This document shows positions 1-7,488 of a stretch of 45,910 nucleotides of DNA, piece by piece. The stretch's first letter is position 1, and each line of letters opens with the position of its first letter. The notes beneath the pieces were generated by a model. It was given only the letters and a program-made list of their open reading frames with translations. It did not search any database and had not been told where the DNA came from. Position numbers and translations under genes: made by a program. This DNA is from Azoarcus sp. (GTDB lineage Bacteria > Pseudomonadota > Gammaproteobacteria > Burkholderiales > Rhodocyclaceae), in contig JAITQD010000027.1 in the NCBI GenBank assembly GCA_031289095.1, positions 1 through 45,910 of the forward strand, given 5' to 3'.

Positions 1-196
1 CGTTGGCCGGGGCGTTTTCGTCTTCCGCTCGCAGGGCGAGGGCCACGCCCCCCAGTTCCGCCGCCAGCGCGTCGGCGCGTTCTCTCGCCTTGGCGTAACC
101 CACGGCGACCCGCATTCCCGCTTTGGTCAATTCACGGCAAATGGCCTGACCGAGATCGCCCGCGCCGCCTGCGACCAATGCAATGCGCGCCGTCAT
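1..196 (-). CDS. FabG-like short-chain dehydrogenase/reductase, N-terminal part (runs off left edge)
   Basis: Reading leftward from an ATG at 196, the protein begins MTARIALVAGGAGDLGQAI, with the glycine-rich GxxxGxG nucleotide-binding motif of classical short-chain dehydrogenases near residues 10-16. About 65 codons lie in the window and the rest is beyond position 1. Its start overlaps the stop of the upstream ketosynthase by an ATGA junction, so the two are translationally coupled. By family and context it is probably a 3-oxoacyl-ACP reductase working with the neighbouring ketosynthase and dehydratase. The catalytic Ser-Tyr-Lys residues are outside the window, so the exact activity cannot be confirmed. 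Confidence 0.8.
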   Translation of the reverse strand, partial: MTARIALVAGGAGDLGQAICRELTKAGMRVAVGYAKARERADALAAELGGVALALRAEDENAPAN

Positions 197-1428
197 GCTT
201 TGGCCTGCGTCAGGATCAGGCTGGCGTTTTGTCCGCCGAAGCCAAAGGAGTTGGTGAGCACGCATTGCGCGGCGAAGGCTTCGGCCTGGCGTCCGACGTG
301 CTTCAGCTCGCAACCGGCTCCGGTTTTGTCCAGCCCGATGTTGGGCGGAATCATGCCGCGCAGCAGGGTATAGAGACAGGCGATGACTTCGATGGCCCCC
401 GCCGCCGCGATGGAATGCCCCATCATCGACTTGACCGCTGCGACCGGCACACGCTCCCAGCTTGCATTGAAGACGCGGCGAATGGCGAGCGCCTCCACCG
501 GGTCGTTCAACTGGGTGCCGGTGCCATGGGTGTTGATGTGGTCGACGGCTTGCGGCGGCAGGCCCGCGTCGGCCAGTGCGCCGCGCATGGCGCGCGTTGC
601 GCCGTCGCCTTCCGGGTCGGGCGCGCTCAGGCCGTGCGCGTCCAGCGTGGAGGCGAAGCCGACGATTTCCGCCAGAAGGGTTTTACCGGCGGCCAGCGCC
701 CGCTCGCGCTCTTCCAGCACCACGAAACCCGCGCCTTCGCCCAAGACCAGCCCCGTGCGGCTGGCGTCGAAGGGGCGGCAAAAGGCGGCGCCGTCTTGCG
801 GCTCCCCCGTGGCGGGCGCGCCCAGCAACTGAAAGCCGCCCACGCCCAGCGGGTTGATCATGGAATCGAATCCGCCCGCCAGCGCCAGCGCGAAGCGTCC
901 GTCGCGCACGGCGTGAAATGCCTGCCCGATGGTTTGCGCGCCCACCGCGCAGGCGGAACAGTTGGTGGCGGCTTGGCCGGGATTGCCATAGCGTTTCCGG
1001 ATGCGGACAAGCGCCGTGTCCAGCGGCAGGCACCAGGGATGGGTGACGAGCTGCCGCCGCAGGGCGTCTTCTCCAGATTGGCCCGACAACGAAAAATCCC
1101 TGAAAAAGAACGTCTCCAGGCTGGTGCCAATATGGATGAGGTCGTCGGCGGAGAACGACGTGACGCCGGCCATCGTCAGGGCTTCCGCCGCTGCCGTGAG
1201 CGCGAAGCCCACCTTCGGGTCACGCCGCGCCAGCGCGCGTTCGTCTTCGTCCGCCAGGATGGGGGCGTCTTTTACTTCCCCGGCGTAGCGTACGTCCAGC
1301 CCGGAGGTATCGAAGCGGGTAATGGGCGCGATGCCGTTTCTGCCAGCCTCCAGTCCAGCAAAGAATGCCTCCGCGCCCGTGCCGATGGGGGAAACGATGC
1401 CGAATCCGGTAATGACAACGCGCTGCAT
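193..1428 (-). CDS. Beta-ketoacyl-ACP synthase, KAS II (FabF) type
   Basis: This 411-residue condensing enzyme has the normal FabF length and all three catalytic positions: Cys160 in the SACAVGA nucleophile elbow, His301 in NTHGTGT and His338 in MMGHSIAAAG. It ends with the family's NSFGFGGQNA loop. It should decarboxylate malonyl-ACP and add two carbons to an acyl-ACP in the cytoplasm. The ATG at 1428 shares one base with the stop of the preceding ketosynthase-like gene (TGATG), and its own stop overlaps a FabG-type start. The compact dehydratase / KS-like / KS / reductase set looks like a dedicated type II synthase, as in aryl polyene or other specialised acyl pathways, rather than the housekeeping fab operon. 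The product is unknown because the cluster continues outside the window. Confidence 0.88.
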   Translation of the reverse strand: MQRVVITGFGIVSPIGTGAEAFFAGLEAGRNGIAPITRFDTSGLDVRYAGEVKDAPILADEDERALARRDPKVGFALTAAAEALTMAGVTSFSADDLIHIGTSLETFFFRDFSLSGQSGEDALRRQLVTHPWCLPLDTALVRIRKRYGNPGQAATNCSACAVGAQTIGQAFHAVRDGRFALALAGGFDSMINPLGVGGFQLLGAPATGEPQDGAAFCRPFDASRTGLVLGEGAGFVVLEERERALAAGKTLLAEIVGFASTLDAHGLSAPDPEGDGATRAMRGALADAGLPPQAVDHINTHGTGTQLNDPVEALAIRRVFNASWERVPVAAVKSMMGHSIAAAGAIEVIACLYTLLRGMIPPNIGLDKTGAGCELKHVGRQAEAFAAQCVLTNSFGFGGQNASLILTQAKA

Positions 1429-2351
1429 CAGGTTATCCCGAAAGAAAACGTATGGCCGCCGCAGCCAGTCAGGCGGCAGGGCAGTGCCAGGGATGCCGCC
1501 AAGGCCGCCAGCAACAGGGGCGCGGCGGCGACAGTGCGTCCGATGAAGGGGGCGAGCGGGTCATCGGGCGGCGCGTCCGTGAGCCTGAGTGCCAGGTTTC
1601 CGAGCCGGGGCGAGTTCTTGTGCGCTTCCACGCGCTCCAGCACCAGACAGGCCGCGCCGGATGCAGCGATTTCCGTGGGCGCGAGATGACCGGCCTGCAC
1701 GAGCTTCACCAGACTTGCCGGATGCGAGGGCGTGTCGGAGGCCACCACCACGGCGCAATCGACGTCGCCCCGCGCCAGGGCGTGGGCGGCTTCGATGAGC
1801 GCGAATGCGGTCTGGTCTTCCCAGGGCGTGTAGAGGCCGTTGTCGCCCTTGACGCCTTCCAGCACGGAGACGATGCAGGCGGGCATGTTGGCCAGGGTAT
1901 GAAACGACCATAAAGGATGAATGGTGTGCAATCCCGCGCCAGCGAAGGCTTTCTGGCTGAACGCGCCGTCTTCGCCGAGCGACTTGCGCAAAAAGCCAGT
2001 ACTGGTGTTCATCTCCATTGCCGCCAGTCCGACACCGGCATAGAGTCCGATGCGCTCCGGCGCAATGCCCCGCGCGAGCGGCGAGGATTGCGCCAGCGCC
2101 TGCCGCGCCGCAGCGGCGGCCAGTTCTGCATGCCGAGACATGAACTTGCGCAGCCGTCTGTCCGGGATGTGGGCGGCGGCGTCCGGCTCCGCCTGTGCGG
2201 CCCGGCAGGCGGCATAAGGCGTGCCGGCCAGGAAGGGAAAAGGCGCGCCCTGCACGCGCCTGCCCGCGGCAAGCGCCTCCAGGGTCGTTTGCAGGGTGTC
2301 GCCAAGGCAGGTGAGTGCCCCCGCGCCCGTGACCGATAGTTCAGGACACAT
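1428..2351 (-). CDS. Ketosynthase-like protein lacking the catalytic residues (chain-length-factor-like)
   Basis: This protein of about 307 residues resembles the first half of a beta-ketoacyl synthase (SVTGAGALTCLGD at the N-terminus; GVKGDN before the nucleophile elbow) but is about 100 residues shorter than the family. Where the STACAT nucleophile motif should be, the sequence reads YTPWEDQT, with no Cys. No HGTGT block is present, and the second His motif seems to read GRTVAAA. It ends in a GFGG-like GCGGHTFSFG. This fits a chain-length-factor-like partner for the canonical ketosynthase downstream, to which it is coupled by TGATG. The ATG at 2351 is chosen; a TTG at 2366 is possible. The 3' end of the dehydratase gene overlaps this start. 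A frameshift is unlikely because both ends fit their neighbours tightly. Confidence 0.7.
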   Translation of the reverse strand: MCPELSVTGAGALTCLGDTLQTTLEALAAGRRVQGAPFPFLAGTPYAACRAAQAEPDAAAHIPDRRLRKFMSRHAELAAAAARQALAQSSPLARGIAPERIGLYAGVGLAAMEMNTSTGFLRKSLGEDGAFSQKAFAGAGLHTIHPLWSFHTLANMPACIVSVLEGVKGDNGLYTPWEDQTAFALIEAAHALARGDVDCAVVVASDTPSHPASLVKLVQAGHLAPTEIAASGAACLVLERVEAHKNSPRLGNLALRLTDAPPDDPLAPFIGRTVAAAPLLLAALAASLALPCRLTGCGGHTFSFGIT

Positions 2352-2805
2352 GTTGCGCACCGGCAAACCAGGTTTCCAGAACGCGCGCCCGGATCGCTTC
2401 CTGCGTGGGATTACCGAATTCGTGAAACGAAAAGAGCAGGGTGCATTCTGTCACGGCTTCGCCCGCGACCGTGGCGGAAGCGGAGACTTTGCCGCCGAAT
2501 TCATTCATCCGCAGAATGTCGCATTCGTAAAGAATCTGCGCGCCGGGATAAACGGGCTGCCGGAATTTTACTTTTTCCATCAGACTCATTAGCGCCTTGA
2601 CTTTTTTACCGTCGCGCTTCATGGATTCTTCCAGCAGCAGCCCGGAGATTTGCGCCATTCCCTCGACGATGAGTACGCCCGGCATGATCGGTTTCAGCGG
2701 GAAGTGATCGTCAAAAAAATCTTCGGAAAGACTGACGTTCTTGATTCCTCTGGCCCGTTTTCCGGTTTCCCATTCAAGGATGGCGTCCACGAGTATGAAG
2801 CGCAT
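2341..2805 (-). CDS. FabZ-type 3-hydroxyacyl-ACP dehydratase
   Basis: This 154-residue hot-dog-fold protein carries the FabZ signature HFPLKPIMPGVLIVEGMAQ near residues 34-52, including the catalytic His and the Glu in the central helix. It should dehydrate 3-hydroxyacyl-ACP to the trans-2-enoyl form. It is the first gene of a leftward operon with the KS-like, KS and reductase genes, and its stop lies inside the start region of the next gene. The ATG at 2805 gives a normal FabZ length. It is divergent from the aquaporin-family gene at 2932, with about 126 bp between the two starts for promoters of both operons. Confidence 0.88.
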   Translation of the reverse strand: MRFILVDAILEWETGKRARGIKNVSLSEDFFDDHFPLKPIMPGVLIVEGMAQISGLLLEESMKRDGKKVKALMSLMEKVKFRQPVYPGAQILYECDILRMNEFGGKVSASATVAGEAVTECTLLFSFHEFGNPTQEAIRARVLETWFAGAQHVS

Positions 2806-2931
2806 GATTCAATGCTTTGTATATTTGTGCCATGGGTGGCGAGTAGTCTATCATCGCCCGCGATCGCAGTGCGCGCATGACCGGGTTGGGCAAGGCCGGT
2901 TTCAATTGCAAGTCATGGTGATGAAAAGGCA

Positions 2932-3594
2932 ATGAACGATATTTTTCCCTTGCGCCGTTTGGGTGCGGAATTTCTCGCCACGGCTTTTCTGCTCGCCGCC
3001 ATTCTCGGTTCCGGCATCATGGCGGAGCGGCTCGCGGGCGGGAACGTCGCGGTGGCTTTGCTGGGCAACACTTTTGCCACCATTTTTGCGCTGTATTTCC
3101 TGATTGAAATCTTCGGCCCCATGAGCGGCGCGCACATGAATCCGGCGGTCAGCCTTCTGATGACCTGGCGCGGCGAACTGGATCGCAAGCTGCTTTGCGG
3201 CTATCTGGTCGCGCAGGTGGCGGGGGCGATTCTGGGGGCCTGGCTGGCCAATGCAATGTTCGACCTGCCGGTGTGGCAGTTGGCCGCCAAGGCGCGTACC
3301 GGCATGGGGCAATGGCTGGCGGAGGCGGTTGCCACCGCCGGGTTGCTGCTGGTGGTGCTGAAAGCGCCGGCGCAGAAAGTGGCGGCCTGTGTTGCGGCTT
3401 ACATCGGCGCGGCCTTCTGGTTTACGTCTTCCACTTCGTTCGCCAACCCCGCCGTCACCATCGGACGCATGTTCAGCGATACGTTCTCGGGCATCGCGCC
3501 GCAGGACGCACCGGCTTTTATCGCGGCGCAGGGCGCCGGCATTTTGCTGGCGGTGCTGTTCGACCGGATGCTGCCCAGGAACGCGGGCGTCTGA
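2932..3594 (+). CDS. Aquaporin / MIP-family channel
   Basis: This 220-residue polytopic membrane protein has the two half-helix signatures of the MIP family: HMNPAVS with Asn70 and FANPAVTIGR with Asn172, followed by the selectivity-filter arginine Arg179. About six hydrophobic segments can be seen. It should be a passive channel for water or a small neutral solute in the inner membrane. Small bacterial MIP proteins of this kind are also found in arsenic or sulfur-related operons, so the solute cannot be deduced. It is the first gene of a plus-strand run, and its stop is only 2 bp before the cysteine desulfurase start, which suggests co-transcription. Confidence 0.85.
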   Translation: MNDIFPLRRLGAEFLATAFLLAAILGSGIMAERLAGGNVAVALLGNTFATIFALYFLIEIFGPMSGAHMNPAVSLLMTWRGELDRKLLCGYLVAQVAGAILGAWLANAMFDLPVWQLAAKARTGMGQWLAEAVATAGLLLVVLKAPAQKVAACVAAYIGAAFWFTSSTSFANPAVTIGRMFSDTFSGIAPQDAPAFIAAQGAGILLAVLFDRMLPRNAGV

Positions 3595-3596
3595 GC

Positions 3597-5096
3597 ATGT
3601 TCAGCTTCCGGCGTCAGGTCTATTGCGACAACAACGCTACCACGCCGGTGAGCAGGGCAGTGCGCAAGGCCATGAACGATGTGCTCGCGCACTGTTACGC
3701 CAATCCTTCCTCGCCGTACAGGATGGCGCACCGGGCGGCGGACATCCTGGCCGGGGCGCGGGAGCGCGTCGCCAAGGCGATCAACGCGCCGGCGGAGTCG
3801 CTTTTTTTTACCGCCTGCGCCACAGAATCCAACAACACCGTGCGCGCCATCGCGCCGTTGCTGCCCGTTGGCAAGCGCGCAATTCTCTACAACCCGCTCG
3901 AACATCCGGCCATGCTGGAGAGCCTGTTCCGGCTCGGGGAGCAGGGCTTTGCGCTGATTCCCCTCGCGCCCGACCGGCAGGGGAGAATCGCCCCGCGAGC
4001 AGTGGAAAACGCCCTGCGGGATGACGTGGGGCTGGTGGTGTGCATGGCCGCCAACAACGAGGTGGGCACGCTCTACGATGTCGAGGGCATGGCTGGCGTC
4101 GCCCGCGCCCACGGGGCGCTTTTCTTCTGCGACATGGTGCAGGCGCTGGGCAAGGTGCCGGTGGATGTCCGGGAGAGCGGCGTCGATTACGCTTCTTTTT
4201 CTGCGCACAAGATTCATGGCCCCAAGGGCGTCGGCGCGCTCTACGTCCGCGAGGGCGCGCCGTTCGCGCCCTTCATGCTGGGCGGCCATCAGGAAGAAGG
4301 CCGCCGCGCCGGGACGGAAGGATTGCACAACATTGCCGGTTTTGCGGCGGCGGCGGCGGATGTGCCGCGCCTGCTGGCGTCCGCCGCCGCCCTGCGGCAA
4401 AAGCGGGAAACGTTCATTGCCGCGCTGACCCGCATCGCACCCGATTGCGTCATCAACTCGCCCGGGGGCGGGCAATGCCAGCCGGGAACAGTCAGCGTCA
4501 CCCTGCCCGGCACGGCCAACGCCGTCGTCATGGGACAGCTCGACTATTACGGCGTTTCGGTGGCAGCGGGTTCCGCCTGCAATACCGGCGAGGATTTGCC
4601 CTCGCACGTCCTTACCGGCATGGGCCTGACCCCGGAAGAAGCGCGCGCGACCCTGCGCATCGCCTTTCCGCACAATCTGCCGGAAAAGGACTTGCGCTAC
4701 GTCATTGCCGTGTTCGGGAAGGTGCTCACCGGCCAGGATGGCGAGGTCATGGCGCTGCAACCGGCGCAATTGACCGAGGAAGTGCTGTTCGCGCCCGGCG
4801 TGTTCATCATCGACCTGCGCCATGCGATGAAACCGGAATATGCACTGAAACCGTTGCCCGGCAGCCATCGTTTTCCGTTCTACAGCATCGGCAAACACCT
4901 GCACGAAATCCCGCGCGACCGCCACATTCTCGTCACCTGCGAGACAGGCTACGACGCGCCAATCGTCGCCTATTACCTGAAGCGCAAGGGCTATGGCCGC
5001 CTCACTTTCCTGATGTGGGGCATCCTGGGCTGGAAGCTCGCGCAGCCAGAACTCTACGCCCGCCTTGCGCGGCAACATTCCGAGGAGGCTTCCTGA
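3597..5096 (+). CDS. Cysteine desulfurase (NifS/IscS type) fused to a rhodanese-like domain
   Basis: The protein has 499 residues. Residues 1-375 are a class V aminotransferase-fold cysteine desulfurase: His103, Asp179 and Gln182 around PLP, Lys205 in FSAHKIHGPKG as the Schiff-base lysine, and Cys328 in GSACNTGED as the persulfide cysteine. Residues about 385-490 form a rhodanese-like domain with the active-site motif VTCETGYDA (Cys448). A fusion could pass the sulfane sulfur from Cys328 to Cys448 within one chain. The ATG at 3597 lies 2 bp after the channel gene, and the stop is 2 bp before the first radical SAM gene. It may supply sulfur for that protein's iron-sulfur clusters or for a sulfur-containing product. 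Domain calls are strong; the role is inference. Confidence 0.9.
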   Translation: MFSFRRQVYCDNNATTPVSRAVRKAMNDVLAHCYANPSSPYRMAHRAADILAGARERVAKAINAPAESLFFTACATESNNTVRAIAPLLPVGKRAILYNPLEHPAMLESLFRLGEQGFALIPLAPDRQGRIAPRAVENALRDDVGLVVCMAANNEVGTLYDVEGMAGVARAHGALFFCDMVQALGKVPVDVRESGVDYASFSAHKIHGPKGVGALYVREGAPFAPFMLGGHQEEGRRAGTEGLHNIAGFAAAAADVPRLLASAAALRQKRETFIAALTRIAPDCVINSPGGGQCQPGTVSVTLPGTANAVVMGQLDYYGVSVAAGSACNTGEDLPSHVLTGMGLTPEEARATLRIAFPHNLPEKDLRYVIAVFGKVLTGQDGEVMALQPAQLTEEVLFAPGVFIIDLRHAMKPEYALKPLPGSHRFPFYSIGKHLHEIPRDRHILVTCETGYDAPIVAYYLKRKGYGRLTFLMWGILGWKLAQPELYARLARQHSEEAS

Positions 5097-5098
5097 AC

Positions 5099-6532
5099 AT
5101 GGAACAACCCATCGCATTCATGCAATGCGTATCTCAACCCGGCGTCGCCCAGTTCGGGGAAACCAATCTCGGCAGCACCCGCGCCTGGTGTCCGGTGTGC
5201 AAGACGGTGGAGCACGCGCTGTATTCGGCGACGGACGAAGGCGTGTTCATGGAGCGCATCTGTCCCCGGCACGGCGCGAAGCGCACGCCGGTCTGCCGCA
5301 CAAAGGAATGGTTTTTCGAGCGCACCCGCCAGCCGCGCCCGATGCAGCAGAACCCGCACCTGACGCCGGTGAAGAAAGGCTGTCCCTTCGATTGCGGCCC
5401 CTGCGCCAATCATGCGGGCAGCCTGCGCCTGCCGATTTTTTCAATCACCAACCATTGCAATCTCAAATGTCCCATCTGTTTCACCCATAACCGGCAGGAC
5501 GAAATCTACAACAAGTCGATGGACGAACTGGAAGCGTTGCTGGACATCATCGAAGCAGAAAAGCAGGACGTCGATTTGCTGGATCTCACCGGCGGCGAAC
5601 CGACGCTGCACCCGCGCATCGGCGAAATACTCGAACGTTGCGCCAGGCGTTCGTTCCGCGTCGCCATGAACAGCAATGGCCTTGTTTTGGGGAAAAATCG
5701 CAAACTCGCGGAAAAAGTGAAGGAAACCGGCGTCCAGGTCATTTTGTCGCTGGATACGCTCGATGCCGGAAAAAGCGCTCGCATCCACGGTGCGGACATC
5801 GTGCAGGGCAAATTGAATGCCCTCGCCATGCTGGAGGAACTGGGCATCCCGACCGTTCTCCTCATGGTATGGATTCCCGGTATCAACGACGAAGAATTGC
5901 CGAAGCTGATCGACGACTTTTTACCAAAGAAATTCATCTGCGGCATCACCCTTCAGAACATGGCCTATACCGGGCAATACGGCAGCCTTTTTTCGCCGCG
6001 CATCCACAGCACGCTGGAAGACGTCGAACAGGGACTGGTGCGCGGAGGCCGTTTCGCAGCGAGCGATTTTTTCGCGCACGGCTCCTACCATCCGTTTTGC
6101 TATTCCGCGTCGTATTTTATTGTCGATGGCAATGTGCGCATTCCGTTCACGCGCCTTGCCCCCACCGATCTGCTTATCCGGGCGACGGCGGACAGCTATC
6201 TGCTGAAACCCTTGCCTGAACTGGAACGCTGTTTTCGCACCCGCATCGACGAACTATGGGCGGAAGGCGCGTCCAGGGAAGAACTGGCGGTGCTGAAACG
6301 CTTCATCGCCCGGCTTGGCAGCGACGATGCTCGCAACCCCCGTTTTCTGCACGAAATGGTCAAAACCGTGACGCTCCACGCCCACATGGACGAAGACAAT
6401 TTCGACCTTGCCCGCGTGAGTCTGTGCGGCGATCTGGTGCCACACGAGGATGGCCGCATGATTCCCGCCTGTTCTTACAACCTGCTGTACCGCCAGCAGG
6501 ATTCGCGCTTCTGGACGGAGAGCGCGCAATGA
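5099..6532 (+). CDS. Tetraether-lipid-synthase-like (Tes/COG1964) radical SAM protein 1
   Basis: The 477-residue protein has the radical SAM cluster motif CNLKCPIC preceded by Cys120 (Cys120, Cys124, Cys127) and a GGEP motif at 165-168. Upstream are two further cysteine groups: WCPVCK (31, 34) with ICPRHG (55), resembling a rubredoxin-like iron site, and GCPFDCGPCANH (95, 99, 102). More cysteines occur near the C-terminus (HPFCYS, PACSYN). This layout of an N-terminal iron knuckle plus extra clusters matches archaeal tetraether lipid synthase and its uncharacterised COG1964 relatives. Tes joins lipid tails through sp3 carbon-carbon bonds; whether this bacterial protein acts on lipids is not shown. 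It follows the desulfurase by 2 bp and overlaps the secreted-protein gene by ATGA. Confidence 0.8.
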   Translation: MEQPIAFMQCVSQPGVAQFGETNLGSTRAWCPVCKTVEHALYSATDEGVFMERICPRHGAKRTPVCRTKEWFFERTRQPRPMQQNPHLTPVKKGCPFDCGPCANHAGSLRLPIFSITNHCNLKCPICFTHNRQDEIYNKSMDELEALLDIIEAEKQDVDLLDLTGGEPTLHPRIGEILERCARRSFRVAMNSNGLVLGKNRKLAEKVKETGVQVILSLDTLDAGKSARIHGADIVQGKLNALAMLEELGIPTVLLMVWIPGINDEELPKLIDDFLPKKFICGITLQNMAYTGQYGSLFSPRIHSTLEDVEQGLVRGGRFAASDFFAHGSYHPFCYSASYFIVDGNVRIPFTRLAPTDLLIRATADSYLLKPLPELERCFRTRIDELWAEGASREELAVLKRFIARLGSDDARNPRFLHEMVKTVTLHAHMDEDNFDLARVSLCGDLVPHEDGRMIPACSYNLLYRQQDSRFWTESAQ

Positions 6533-7488
6533 AGCGGTCGATTCGCTGGGCATTTGTGCTCGCCTTTGCGCTGTTGCCGGCATGGGGCGTTCAGGCGCAG
6601 GAAACGCAGCCCCCGAGGCGTGAATTCAGATTCAACGACATCATGCGGGACGTCGACCTGTCTTTTGAGGTGGGAGGCGAGCAGAAGCAAATCCTGCGGA
6701 TTTACCGCAAAGGCACAGGGCAACTCGTGCAAAACATCGAAACGGACTGTTTTGACGACCGTGACTTTTCCGACGAGGAATCGTCGCCCAATTTTGGTGT
6801 GGGAGATTTCAATTTTGACGGGATAGAGGATTTTTCCTGTCAAGTCATGTGCGGCAACGCCAACTGCGGCGAGATGTTTTACCTCTACGACCCGGAACGT
6901 CAGCAATTCCAGCCAGCCTTCGCACTCTCCGGCTATGGCATGGATTTCGACCCGGCGACGAAAACCATCACAGTGGGATCGCGCGGCGGTGCGGCTGTGC
7001 ATGCCAAGGATGTTTTTCGCGTCGAAGGTTTCCGCCTCGTGCCTGAGCGCGCCTGTCAGCAGAGCATCATGCCGGCTGCCCCGGACGTCGGCATCGGCAT
7101 CACGCTCACCGGCGGCGATCTCGCGCTGGATGTCTTTTTCAACGACGACCCGGATACCAAGGACAAGGCAAGCGCCTTCTCCGGTCATGTCCGTTTTGCC
7201 GACACGCGCGGCAACCTTTTGCGGGAATGCGGCTTGCGCCTGAAGGAAAAGCGAATCCTCGCACGCAACGAAACAGGCAAACCTCAAAGTGTGGACTGGA
7301 CACTGGATGTCCTGTGCGGCCCAAAATGGTTTGGCACGCTGTCGCTCGTGCTTGCCGACGCCGACAACGATTTGCCCGGAGGGCATTACCGCCAGGCGGG
7401 CGATGGCAAGGAAATAGCGCTTGAATGGGGATTTTTTTGCCGCGCCTGCAATGATGGAAAAGACTGTGAAACGGTGAGCAATCAATAA
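6529..7488 (+). CDS. Secreted protein with a calcium-loop-like DxNxDGxxD motif
   Basis: The 319-residue product starts with a clear Sec signal peptide (basic MKRSIRW, hydrophobic core, likely cleavage after VQA near residue 24). The mature part contains FNFDGIEDF, an acidic DxNxDGxxD-type loop as in EF-hand-like or XAC2610-type periplasmic proteins, and many cysteines in the middle and at the end (CQVMCGNANCGEM; FFCRACNDGKDC), which suggests disulfides in the periplasm. I cannot assign a biochemical function. It overlaps the preceding radical SAM gene by ATGA and the following one by a single base, so it must be translated with them. A periplasmic or secreted protein locked between two cytosolic radical SAM enzymes is unusual. 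Confidence 0.8.
   Translation: MKRSIRWAFVLAFALLPAWGVQAQETQPPRREFRFNDIMRDVDLSFEVGGEQKQILRIYRKGTGQLVQNIETDCFDDRDFSDEESSPNFGVGDFNFDGIEDFSCQVMCGNANCGEMFYLYDPERQQFQPAFALSGYGMDFDPATKTITVGSRGGAAVHAKDVFRVEGFRLVPERACQQSIMPAAPDVGIGITLTGGDLALDVFFNDDPDTKDKASAFSGHVRFADTRGNLLRECGLRLKEKRILARNETGKPQSVDWTLDVLCGPKWFGTLSLVLADADNDLPGGHYRQAGDGKEIALEWGFFCRACNDGKDCETVSNQ

Noticed and set aside
178-1689. Long plus-strand open frame opposite the ketosynthase genes
   Set aside because: It spans the ends of two well-supported minus-strand genes, has low-complexity Arg/Gly/Ala composition and no recognisable motif; a GC-rich shadow.
1428-2351. Frameshifted or truncated ketosynthase pseudogene
   Set aside because: Both ends are tightly coupled to neighbours and a GFGG-like end is in frame, so a shortened functional protein is more likely.
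3399-5117. 572-codon minus-strand open frame opposite the cysteine desulfurase
   Set aside because: The plus strand encodes a complete desulfurase-rhodanese with all catalytic residues; the opposite frame has no domain.
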